A DNA stretch of 43,664 nucleotides. It comes from Pseudobutyrivibrio sp. ACV-2 (GTDB lineage: Bacteria; Bacillota; Clostridia; Lachnospirales; Lachnospiraceae). The DNA lies in contig NZ_FNQZ01000020.1 in NCBI RefSeq assembly GCF_900107545.1, positions 1-43,664 of the forward strand. The letters are read 5' to 3'. Of the stretch, positions 27,945 through 35,390 are shown piece after piece. The position numbers and the translations under genes were made by a program. A model generated the notes under the pieces. The model was not told the origin of the DNA, did not search any database, and saw nothing but the letters and a program-made list of their open reading frames with translations. Within the stretch, counting starts at the first letter, position 1. Each line of letters begins with the position of its first letter.

Positions 27945-29114
27945 ATGGAATCTACACTTAGACGTACATGGGCAGAGATTAATCTTGATGCCATTGCGTA
28001 TAATTACACAAAAATAAGAGAAAAAATCGGTAAAGATGTAAAGTTTCTTGGAGTGGTAAAGGCTGATGCTTATGGTCATGGAAGCATACAAGTAGGCCAC
28101 CTCTTAGAGGATTTAGGTGCCGATTATTTGGCAGTCAGCTCTGCAGATGAAGCTTTGGAGCTTCGTTTAAATGGAATAAAAATGCCTATATTAATCCTGG
28201 GTCATACCCCAAAGGAGCAGGTGGGGCGTCTTATAGAATTTGATATTACCCAAGCCATCACCTGCAAGGCGAAGGCTGATGAATACAGTGCAGAAGCAGT
28301 GAAATGTGGTGGCACTTTAAAGGTACACATTAAGGTTGATACAGGAATGTCTCGCCTTGGATATCTTTGTGACAATGGTTATTTTGAAACAGGAGTAGAG
28401 GGCATTGTAGAAGCCTGCAACATGCCAGGTCTTAACGCAGAAGGCATCTTTACTCATTTTGCAGAAGCAGATGAGCATGGTGAGGAAAAGGACAGATATA
28501 CAAAGCATCAGTTCGAGCTTTTTATGAACGTTATAAATGCTGTAGAGGAAAAACTTGGACGCAAATTTCAGATACGACATTGCGCTAATACAGGAGCGAC
28601 TGTACGTTTCCCAGAAACCTATCTTGATATGGTACGACCTGGTTTATTGCTTTATGGTTATGGTGAATTTGCTCACCAGATGAATCTCAAGCCAGCCATG
28701 ACTATGAAGACTACAGTAAGCACCATAAAGATTTATCCAAACGGCACAGAAATCAGCTATGGCGGCATGTTTGTCACAGATAAAAAGACCCGTATAGGTG
28801 TACTTCCATACGGCTACGCTGATGGTTTTCTTCGCAGCCTTTCCAATAAATGCAGCTTATATACCAAAGAGGGCCCTGCCAAGCTTCGTGGAAAAATATG
28901 CATGGATATGTGCATGATAGACATAACAGATATGCCAACGGTAGATGTTGGAAGTGAAGTAGAAATCTTCGGAGAGAAAAACTCCATTGACACCCTTGCA
29001 GATGCCGCAGGCACCATCCCATACGAACTAACCTGCGCCGTAAGCAAACGCGTTCCACGTATCTACATTCGCGACGGAAAAGTCATTGAAAAAGAATTGA
29101 TGCTTCGCATGTAA
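27945..29114 (+). CDS. alr: Alanine racemase
   Basis: This PLP enzyme interconverts L- and D-alanine for peptidoglycan. The PLP lysine is K39 in VVKADAYGHG, and the catalytic tyrosine is likely Y291 in PYGYADGF. HCANTGATVRFPE and DMVRPGLLLYG are family signatures. The length of 389 aa is normal. There is an AGGAG site 8 bases upstream. The last ~45 codons have a marked preference for C at the third position, unlike the rest of the gene, and a long hairpin element lies 64 bases after the stop. Confidence 0.95.
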   Translation: MESTLRRTWAEINLDAIAYNYTKIREKIGKDVKFLGVVKADAYGHGSIQVGHLLEDLGADYLAVSSADEALELRLNGIKMPILILGHTPKEQVGRLIEFDITQAITCKAKADEYSAEAVKCGGTLKVHIKVDTGMSRLGYLCDNGYFETGVEGIVEACNMPGLNAEGIFTHFAEADEHGEEKDRYTKHQFELFMNVINAVEEKLGRKFQIRHCANTGATVRFPETYLDMVRPGLLLYGYGEFAHQMNLKPAMTMKTTVSTIKIYPNGTEISYGGMFVTDKKTRIGVLPYGYADGFLRSLSNKCSLYTKEGPAKLRGKICMDMCMIDITDMPTVDVGSEVEIFGEKNSIDTLADAAGTIPYELTCAVSKRVPRIYIRDGKVIEKELMLRM

Positions 29115-29178
29115 CGGGGCTGTTAAAAAATTCCCCTAATAAAAAGTAAGTAAATTTTTAAAAGCAATAAAGCTCCTA

Positions 29179-29280
29179 AGTGAGCCAATTACGTAGACAA
29201 GCCCAGGTACTACTTTTGGTGAGTATAGCGAAAGCGATACCAAAAGTAGTACCTGGGCTTGTCTGCGTAACTGGCGGACT
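29179..29280. repeat. Long hairpin element, copy 1 (IR-1)
   Basis: Arms 29179-29220 and 29239-29280 are almost perfectly complementary, with a central run of 22 perfect pairs and only three unpaired positions further out. The loop contains a GAAA tetraloop on a short G-C stem. The outer end shows AAGT-GA-GC opposite GC-GG-ACTA, and the right arm carries TCTGCGTAAC. Copy 2 shares these motifs but has a different stem sequence. There is no T tract after the stem on either strand, so it is not a standard terminator. It lies between the convergent alr and GGDEF genes. Confidence 0.85.
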
Positions 29281-29296
29281 AAAGATTAAAGTCCAC

Positions 29297-30853
29297 CTAT
29301 TCCTTCCCATCCTTCATTTCTTTTTTATTCTTATACATCAGGTCGTCAGCTCTACGAAGCACCACTTCCACTCCGCTGTCTGTTTCTGGATCAAAAATTG
29401 CCCATCCAATAGCTGCTGACACCCTTTCCCAAGGTTCCAAAGAACTATCAGAAGTGGATTGTTTCACACATTCCTTGAATTCATATACCTTTTGTGGGCA
29501 CTGCTTGTAATCTTCATTTTGAAGAATAACCACAAACTCATCGCCCCCAATTCTAAAAACAGGAGAGTGTGAAAATACACTACAAACTGTTTCACATATC
29601 TTCATGATTGCCAGATTGCCTTTATCATGTCCGTAATGGTCGTTGATATATTTAAGGCAATTCAAATCAACCATAACGATACCAAACTCCTTGTAGTTTT
29701 CGCTGTGGATTTTGTATTCAATACTTGCCTCAGTTGCATCATAGGCGGTTTTGTTTCTCACCCCGGTAAGAGCATCTTTGTGAGCAAGCTCATTGGCCTT
29801 TCTTATTTTTTCCTGAGCTTCTGTAAGAGCCTCATTTTTTTCTAACAGTGTGTTCATGTAATCGCCAATTTCGATTATCATTGTTGCCACTTGTTGTGCT
29901 AAATCTGAAATCTCATCCGATCCCTGTATATCATGTGTGATAGTGACAGCCAAAGAAGAATCCTTGTGGTCAGTGAAGGATTGGATATCGCGTTTCAGCT
30001 GAACAAGTCTTGATATATATTTCTTTTGTAGCATAAGACTTAATATTGCAGCAAAAACGACTGACAATAAAGCCATAATAATAATCACATTTACAGTATT
30101 GTTAAGTATTGTAGTATTGACCTTTTTGACTTCCACATCCGCACAAACCAGGCCCATTTTTTGTCCATTTACCCATAGTGGATAATAGTTTGCGTAGGTG
30201 TGTCCGTATTCGTTATTAAAGATATCGTAACCGTCCAGTTCTCGACCAGCTTGCCAAGTATCCCACATATGAGGGTATAGGTCCACTGGTTCTTCAATAT
30301 CTAAATTTAACTTCATGTAATCTTGATTGTCTATTGTTATAGTTTCCGGTATCGCATCCAGCACATAATACATATGATAAGGTTCGCCCGTAGGAGTGAT
30401 GTAATAAACATATGCTACACCAAAGTTATATTTTACCTGGGAATAAACATGAAGCCAATATTCATGCTTATATGTACCGTATAGAATTTGAAGATCTTCA
30501 GGCATATCAAGATAATCAACGTCTATTCCTAATGATTTTCCAGGATAGGTGCTATTGTATTTTTCATAGAAAGCAATCTTTGCTGGATGATAATTTCCAT
30601 CATAGGATAGAGGAATTCTGATTTTGTCGCCATAAGTAAGCAATATCTGTTGATAGGCTATAAATTCTTCACCATCGGCAGACATCATATTTCCCAAATA
30701 GGTAACAATGTTTTCAAGATTTTGTTCATTTTGAATTTTATAATTTCTGGATTGAGACAGATAACTACTAAGTCCTGTCATTATAATGATTGACAGAACG
30801 AGTATTAGAAAAAAAGAATAAAGTTGTTTGCTTAAACTTGTACGTGTTGTCAT
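29297..30853 (-). CDS. Membrane-anchored diguanylate cyclase (GGDEF)
   Basis: It is predicted to make cyclic-di-GMP from two GTP. An N-terminal membrane helix (~10-30) and a second one (~230-252) enclose an extracytoplasmic sensor of about 200 residues that looks Cache-like. A HAMP-type linker and coiled coil lead to the cyclase domain with the intact active site GGDEF at 436-440 and KDALTGVRNKTAYD at its start. There is no RxxD inhibitory site before GGDEF. The start codon lies in the loop of an 11-bp hairpin and no ribosome site is visible. It is downstream of the YgjV-like gene by 40 bases on the same strand. Confidence 0.9.
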   Translation of the reverse strand: MTTRTSLSKQLYSFFLILVLSIIIMTGLSSYLSQSRNYKIQNEQNLENIVTYLGNMMSADGEEFIAYQQILLTYGDKIRIPLSYDGNYHPAKIAFYEKYNSTYPGKSLGIDVDYLDMPEDLQILYGTYKHEYWLHVYSQVKYNFGVAYVYYITPTGEPYHMYYVLDAIPETITIDNQDYMKLNLDIEEPVDLYPHMWDTWQAGRELDGYDIFNNEYGHTYANYYPLWVNGQKMGLVCADVEVKKVNTTILNNTVNVIIIMALLSVVFAAILSLMLQKKYISRLVQLKRDIQSFTDHKDSSLAVTITHDIQGSDEISDLAQQVATMIIEIGDYMNTLLEKNEALTEAQEKIRKANELAHKDALTGVRNKTAYDATEASIEYKIHSENYKEFGIVMVDLNCLKYINDHYGHDKGNLAIMKICETVCSVFSHSPVFRIGGDEFVVILQNEDYKQCPQKVYEFKECVKQSTSDSSLEPWERVSAAIGWAIFDPETDSGVEVVLRRADDLMYKNKKEMKDGKE

Positions 30854-30865
30854 GGTACAAGTTTA
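30833..30865 (-). promoter_or_regulatory. Perfect inverted repeat enclosing the GGDEF start codon
   Basis: TAAACTTGTAC (30833-30843) and GTACAAGTTTA (30855-30865) are perfectly complementary 11-base arms with an 11-base loop that contains the ATG (30851-30853). In the mRNA the start codon would be presented in the loop of a strong hairpin. The repeat could also be a protein-binding operator. Confidence 0.7.
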
Positions 30866-30893
30866 GCATTTAAATATGTATTTTTAGTTAAAA

Positions 30894-31448
30894 TTAGAAA
30901 GGTAATGGATTATTTTTATCTTTGATTATGCGATATACACCAATTAAGCTAGTCATTAGTGAAAAGCAGTCAAATGCGAAAACTGTCCAGTTGCTTAAGA
31001 TGAAATCGTAGGTTCCAAAGCATAGGATACTACCGATGCATCCAAGCTTAATGATAAGGTCACTCTTTGAACTAAGGGTTAGGGTAATAAGTGTGGCCGC
31101 TAAAAATGGAAGCCAGTCCATAATTCCATGGGTGCCAGCATTCATAGGAAGCCATTTGAACCATACGTTATAGAGTGAAATATAAGTGATAGTGCCTTGT
31201 AAAAGAATAAAGAACACTTTGAGTGGAGTGTTAAGATTCCATTTAAGGCAAATAATATTTCTGATAAGACTAATCATATTTCCTACAACTGCAGAGATTC
31301 CACCAATGCAAGCGTAAGAAATGGAGAATAATATGAATTGAGCATTTTGAGCAATGAGTACGTTGCGTTTTCTTTTAATATATCCGATTGCAACCATCAA
31401 TATGCAGGCTAATATAGCAAATATTTGACTTACTAAAAATAAATTCAT
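30894..31448 (-). CDS. YgjV family inner-membrane protein
   Basis: A 184-aa protein with about five or six hydrophobic helices resembles the YgjV family (QNAQFILFSISYACIGG, GNMISLIRNII). The function of the family is unknown. An AAAGAGG ribosome site precedes the start. It is transcribed away from the leuD/leuC cluster and toward the GGDEF gene, which it may be co-transcribed with. Confidence 0.78.
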   Translation of the reverse strand: MNLFLVSQIFAILACILMVAIGYIKRKRNVLIAQNAQFILFSISYACIGGISAVVGNMISLIRNIICLKWNLNTPLKVFFILLQGTITYISLYNVWFKWLPMNAGTHGIMDWLPFLAATLITLTLSSKSDLIIKLGCIGSILCFGTYDFILSNWTVFAFDCFSLMTSLIGVYRIIKDKNNPLPF

Positions 31449-31579
31449 AATTTTATAACCTCTTTATATGTTAAAAGTGTAGCCTTTTACTAAGGAAATG
31501 GAAGGCTTATAATTGTTTCAGAGTTTAATGATAATCCATAGTTGTGTTTATTTAAAGTTTTAATTGAAAAACAGATAAT

Positions 31580-31607
31580 TTAACTCTTTAAATCGTTAAA
31601 GAATTAA
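31580..31607. promoter_or_regulatory. Palindrome (possible operator) upstream of the dehydratase cluster
   Basis: Twelve-base arms (31580-31591 and 31596-31607) are complementary apart from one position, with a 4-base ATCG centre. A possible -10 TAAAAT at 31610-31615 follows at once and a weak -35 (TTTAAA, 31587-31592) would lie inside the palindrome. A repressor bound here could block the promoter. The first dehydratase gene starts 38 bases downstream. Confidence 0.5.
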
Positions 31608-31645
31608 TGTAAAATAGACAGAAAATAAATGGAGGATATAACATT

Positions 31646-32113
31646 ATGGGTAAAGTTTTTCGTTTTCATAAAGATGTAGATACCGATCAAATTATCGCAT
31701 CACAATATCTGCTTTTTCCCACAATCGATGAGATGAAGGAGCACACCTTTGAGTCTCTAAATTCGGATTTTGCATCGCAGGTAAAGCCTGGTGATTTTGT
31801 AGTAGCTGATGAAAATTTTGGTTGTGGCTCATCAAGAGAGCAAGCACCTAGTGTACTAAAGGCTTTGGGAGTGAAGGCAGTTATTGCGAAATCTTTTGCC
31901 CGTATTTTTTATAGAAACTCAATCAATATTGGCATGCCTGTAATTGTCAGCAAAGAGCTATATGACGTGGTAAAGGATGGCGACGAAATGGATTTAGATC
32001 TTCAAGCCGGCAAAATCACAATAGGCGACAAAGAATACTCTTGCACAAAGCTCCCAGCCAAAATGCAGGAAATTCTGGATCAAGGTGGCCTAATCGCGTC
32101 GTTGAATAACTAA
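31646..32113 (+). CDS. Isopropylmalate dehydratase family small subunit (pair 1)
   Basis: This is the swivel-domain subunit of a two-part aconitase-family dehydratase (LeuD, HacB or DmdB type). Motifs are KDVDTDQIIASQYL at the N-terminus, NFGCGSSREQAP and KSFARIFYRN. The specificity loop after YL is LF and lacks the arginine typical of homoaconitase, which suggests a less polar substrate such as isopropylmalate, citramalate or dimethylmalate. The length of 155 aa fits the short archaeal/clostridial type. There is a GGAGG site. The last ~30 codons are rich in third-position C. Hairpin copy 2 and the large subunit follow. Confidence 0.88.
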   Translation: MGKVFRFHKDVDTDQIIASQYLLFPTIDEMKEHTFESLNSDFASQVKPGDFVVADENFGCGSSREQAPSVLKALGVKAVIAKSFARIFYRNSINIGMPVIVSKELYDVVKDGDEMDLDLQAGKITIGDKEYSCTKLPAKMQEILDQGGLIASLNN

Positions 32114-32164
32114 TGGCGTCTACCCCATTCATTTACTACGCAGAAAGAAAGCTTACCAACTTTA

Positions 32165-32258
32165 AGTGAGCTGGTAGGCTACAAATTTTAGATGTCTAAA
32201 GGGTCGCATTCTAAGCTGAGCGTAGACATCTAAAGTTTGTAGCCGTAACCAGCGGACT
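32165..32258. repeat. Long hairpin element, copy 2 (IR-2)
   Basis: The stem joins 32165-32199 to 32222-32258. It shares with copy 1 the outer AAGT-GA-GC / GC-GG-ACTA with the same 2x2 mismatch, and the right-arm CGTAAC. The rest of the stem is different in sequence but self-complementary (GCTGGT/ACCAGC, GGCTACAAA/TTTGTAGCC, TTTAGATGTCT pairing). A single A on the left faces GTA on the right. It fills the gap between the small and large subunit genes and ends about 20 bases before the ribosome site of the latter. Confidence 0.8.
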
Positions 32259-32294
32259 ATAGGTAATCGCACAACCAAAAAGGAGACTAATAAC

Positions 32295-33542
32295 ATGGGA
32301 ATGACAATAGCTGAGAAAATTATTGCAGCTGCCGCAGGAAAAGAAACCTGCAAAGCCGGTGATATAGAAACAGTTACACTGGATAAATTAATGAGTAATG
32401 ATGGCACCACTCATCTTACCATAGATATGTACAACAATCTTAAGAATCCGCACATAGCAGACCCTGAAAAACTGGTATGGATTGTGGACCACAATATCCC
32501 TTCTGACAGTCCAAAGACTGCAGCCAGCCATAAAAAGATGCGTGATTTCGCCAGAGAGCATGGCATCACATTTTATGAGGGCGAAGGTGTTTGCCATCAG
32601 ATAATGATGGAAAATCAAGTTCGTCCAGGCGAGTTAATATTTGGAGCGGACTCACATACCTGTGCATATGGAGCTCTTGGCGCTTTTGGTACTGGCGTGG
32701 GATGTACTGATTATTTATATGCTATGGTTACTGGCACATCATGGCTTTTGGTACCAGAAACTATCCGTTTTAATCTTCACGGCAATCTTAAAAAGGGCGT
32801 ATATGCTAGAGATTTGATTCTGACTATCATCGGAAAGATTTCAGCAAATGGAGCCAACTATAAGGCTATGGAATTCGCTGGAGATGGACTTAAAAATCTT
32901 TCTATTGCAGATAGAATTTCAATTTGTAATCTTTGTGTAGAGGCTGGCGCTAAAACAGCACTTATGGAGGTGGACGGTGTTGCACTTTCTTATCTAGAGG
33001 AGCATGGCCGTATACCAAAGGCTATTTATAAGTCAGATGATGATGCAGTATTTTCAGAAGTATTTGACATTAATTTATCTGAGATTGAGCCAATAGTGGC
33101 AAAGCCTCATTTCGTAGATAACGTAGTACCCGTCAGTGAATGTGAGGGAGTAAAGATTGACGAGGCCTTCCTTGGCAGCTGTAACAATGGACGAATCGAG
33201 GATTTACGTGTGGGAGCTGAAGTGATAAAGGGCAAGCATGTTGCAGATAAGGTACGATTCTTGGTAGTTCCAGCAAGCCGAGCTGTTTACAAGCAGGCTC
33301 TTAAAGAGGGACTTTTAGATATTTTCATGGAAGCAGGAGCAATGGTAATGAATCCTAACTGCTCTGTATGCTGGGGCGCTTGCCAGGGCGTAATAGGAGA
33401 AGGCGAAACCCTAATCTCCACCGGCACCCGCAACTTCAAAGGAAGAGCGGGCCACAAGGATTCCTTCGTATACCTAGCATCAGCGGCCACCGTCACCGCG
33501 TCTGCGATAAAAGGATATATTACTAGCACTGATAACCTATAG
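32295..33542 (+). CDS. Isopropylmalate dehydratase family large subunit (pair 1)
   Basis: This is the [4Fe-4S] subunit of the aconitase family. The cluster cysteines are seen in GSCNNGRIEDL and in CSVCWGACQG. GADSHTCAYGALGAFGTGVG is the substrate/cluster region. The length of 415 aa is typical of the LeuC/HacA clade. GSCNNGR replaces the more usual GSCTNGR. The start has AAGGAG. The last ~55 codons switch to third-position C and to rare-looking CTA and GCG codons. Hairpin copy 3 begins three bases after the stop. It forms a complex with the preceding small subunit. Confidence 0.88.
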   Translation: MGMTIAEKIIAAAAGKETCKAGDIETVTLDKLMSNDGTTHLTIDMYNNLKNPHIADPEKLVWIVDHNIPSDSPKTAASHKKMRDFAREHGITFYEGEGVCHQIMMENQVRPGELIFGADSHTCAYGALGAFGTGVGCTDYLYAMVTGTSWLLVPETIRFNLHGNLKKGVYARDLILTIIGKISANGANYKAMEFAGDGLKNLSIADRISICNLCVEAGAKTALMEVDGVALSYLEEHGRIPKAIYKSDDDAVFSEVFDINLSEIEPIVAKPHFVDNVVPVSECEGVKIDEAFLGSCNNGRIEDLRVGAEVIKGKHVADKVRFLVVPASRAVYKQALKEGLLDIFMEAGAMVMNPNCSVCWGACQGVIGEGETLISTGTRNFKGRAGHKDSFVYLASAATVTASAIKGYITSTDNL

Positions 33543-33544
33543 AA

Positions 33545-33630
33545 CAAAATCTAGCAGACAATGATTAGCATTCTGTAAGAGACGTGTTAGTCGATGGAAG
33601 AATGCTAATTATTGTCTGCGTAAGATTTTG
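33545..33630. repeat. Long hairpin element, copy 3 (IR-3)
   Basis: The stem joins 33545-33574 with 33599-33630. Left CAAAATCT pairs with AGATTTTG. A single A on the left faces GTA on the right, exactly as in copy 2. Then GCAGACAAT pairs with ATTGTCTGC and ATTAGCATTCT with its complement. The right arm shares GTCTGCGTAA with copy 1. It lacks the outer AAGTGAGC/GCGGACTA ends of copies 1 and 2. It begins three bases after the pair-1 large-subunit stop and ends about 10 bases before the next ribosome site. Confidence 0.78.
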
Positions 33631-33655
33631 CACACAACGAAAAGGGATAAACAAA

Positions 33656-34135
33656 ATGAGTAGAATTTGGAAATTAGGCAACGACATAGACACTGATATC
33701 ATTCTGCCTACAGAATACCTTGCATTTGAAACAGTAACGGAGATGAAGCCATATGCTTTTTCTCCACTGCGTCCAGAACTGGCATCTTCGATTCAGCCGG
33801 GAGATATGATTGTGGCAGGCAATAACTTCGGCTGCGGCTCATCAAGAGAGCAGGCGCCAGAAGTTGTAAAAGCACTTGGGATTTCATGCATTGTTGCAAA
33901 ATCCTTTGCGCGAATCTTTTTCAGAAACGCTATCAATAATGGTTTGCTTCTCATCGAACAGCCGGATTTGTATGATGAGGTTAATGAGGGGGAAGAGGCA
34001 GAAGTTATCCCAGGCAAAGAGATAATTGTAAATGGTAAATCCTATCCTATAGCAAGTCTCCCTGATAATCTTACAGAGATTCTAGAGGCTGGCGGACTTG
34101 TAAAGGCAATGAGAAAACGAAACGGATTAGATTAA
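33656..34135 (+). CDS. Isopropylmalate dehydratase family small subunit (pair 2)
   Basis: This is a second small subunit, clearly related to pair 1 (NFGCGSSREQAP, AKSFARIFFRNAINNG). The loop after YL reads AF instead of LF, which may mark a different substrate. The start is ATG 33656, preceded by AAAGGGA. The longer frame from GTG 33584 would run through hairpin copy 3 and is unlikely. The length is 159 aa. Unlike the three genes followed by hairpins, its 3' end keeps the usual A/T-ending codons, and the large subunit gene follows only 13 bases later. Confidence 0.88.
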   Translation: MSRIWKLGNDIDTDIILPTEYLAFETVTEMKPYAFSPLRPELASSIQPGDMIVAGNNFGCGSSREQAPEVVKALGISCIVAKSFARIFFRNAINNGLLLIEQPDLYDEVNEGEEAEVIPGKEIIVNGKSYPIASLPDNLTEILEAGGLVKAMRKRNGLD

Positions 34136-34148
34136 TTTGGAGAATGTA

Positions 34149-35390
34149 ATGGGACATACTTTAGTTGAAAAAATAATTGGAAATAAAGTTGGACATGAGG
34201 TGAAGCCAGGTGATATTGTCACTGTTGATGTAGATTGGTGCATGATTGACGATATCATGGTTCCATTTGCTGTCCAGAAATTTGAGGAGATGGGCTTTAA
34301 AGAAGTGGCAAAGCCAGATAGTGTAGTGCTGATTTATGATCATTTCCTTCCGGCAACTCAGGTAGATGATAGCAGACATTTCAGAGCAGGTGATGAGTTT
34401 GCAGAAAAATATGGCATCACTCGTGTTCATAGAACTGATGGAATCTGTCATCAGCTTATGACTGAAGCAGGATATGTAAAGCCAGGAGATATTTCTTTTG
34501 GTACAGATAGTCATACAGTAACTTATGGTTGCGTGGGTGCATTTGCTACAGGTATCGGATATACGGAGATGGCAGGAATTTTAGGCACAGGCCAGCTTTG
34601 GATAAAGGTACCTGAGACCATCAGAATTGAAATAGATGGAACCTTGCCAGGTAACGTTACCTCAAAGGATATCATTCTTAAAATCATTGGTGATTTAACT
34701 GCAGCCGGTGCCACATATCAGGCCATCGAATTTGCAGGAAGCACAGTGGATGCCATGAGTGTTGCAAGCCGTATGACCATGTCCAATATGTCTGTGGAGG
34801 CAGGGGCTAAATGTGGTCTTTTTGCACCTGATGAAAAGACCTGTGATTATTGTAAGATTCCTTATGACGATAGTATCAAGGCTTTGACACCAGATGGTGA
34901 TGCAAGCTATTCAAAGATTTTGAGATACAGAGCAGAGGATTTCGTGCCAGTTTGTGCTTGCCCTTCACTTGTAGATAATATCAAGCCTGTGTCCGATTTA
35001 AAGGGCACAAAGGTAAATCAGGTGTTCCTTGGTTCTTGTACAAATGGAAGATTAGAAGACTTAAGAGCGGCTGCCACTATTTTAAAAGGTAAGCATGTTG
35101 CTCCTTACGTAAATATGATTGTAACACCAGCAAGCCGAAAGATTTATCGTGAGGCGCTTGCTGATGGTACACTTGAAATTCTGTCAGATGCCGGTGCTAT
35201 CATCACTACACCAGGCTGTGGACTTTGCTGTGGTAGAGGTGGCGGAATCCTTACAGATGACGAGGTGGTAGTTGCTACCAACAATCGTAACTTCCTTGGA
35301 AGAATGGGAACCAGCAAGGTTAAGATATTCCTTGCCAGTCCAGTAACCGCTGCAGCCACAGCTATAGCAGGAGAAATTGTAGAAGGCTAG
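34149..35390 (+). CDS. Isopropylmalate dehydratase family large subunit (pair 2)
   Basis: This is the second [4Fe-4S] large subunit. The cysteine motifs are GSCTNGRLEDL and CGLCCGRGGG, with an additional cysteine next to a ligand, and GTDSHTVTYGCVGAFATGIG. The sequence NRNFLGRMGTSKVKIFLASP resembles the LeuC/DmdA group (3-isopropylmalate or 2,3-dimethylmalate dehydratase). The start is placed at ATG 34149 with TTGGAGA upstream (413 aa); the TTG at 34137 is too close to the ribosome site. The stop overlaps the convergent CobW-like gene by four bases. No leuA or leuB is nearby. Confidence 0.88.
   Translation: MGHTLVEKIIGNKVGHEVKPGDIVTVDVDWCMIDDIMVPFAVQKFEEMGFKEVAKPDSVVLIYDHFLPATQVDDSRHFRAGDEFAEKYGITRVHRTDGICHQLMTEAGYVKPGDISFGTDSHTVTYGCVGAFATGIGYTEMAGILGTGQLWIKVPETIRIEIDGTLPGNVTSKDIILKIIGDLTAAGATYQAIEFAGSTVDAMSVASRMTMSNMSVEAGAKCGLFAPDEKTCDYCKIPYDDSIKALTPDGDASYSKILRYRAEDFVPVCACPSLVDNIKPVSDLKGTKVNQVFLGSCTNGRLEDLRAAATILKGKHVAPYVNMIVTPASRKIYREALADGTLEILSDAGAIITTPGCGLCCGRGGGILTDDEVVVATNNRNFLGRMGTSKVKIFLASPVTAAATAIAGEIVEG

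Noticed and set aside
29179-29280. Hairpin copy 1 as a bidirectional terminator for alr and the GGDEF gene
   Set aside because: The stem is far longer than usual and no T tract follows on either strand.
29179-33630. Hairpins as integron attC sites
   Set aside because: They are long imperfect hairpins with variable stems, but the RYYYAAC and GTTRRRY core boxes are not at the ends, and there is no integrase or cassette array in the window.
33584-33655. Longer N-terminus of the pair-2 small subunit from a GTG
   Set aside because: It would translate half of hairpin copy 3 and has no ribosome site. The ATG at 33656 begins exactly where homologues begin.
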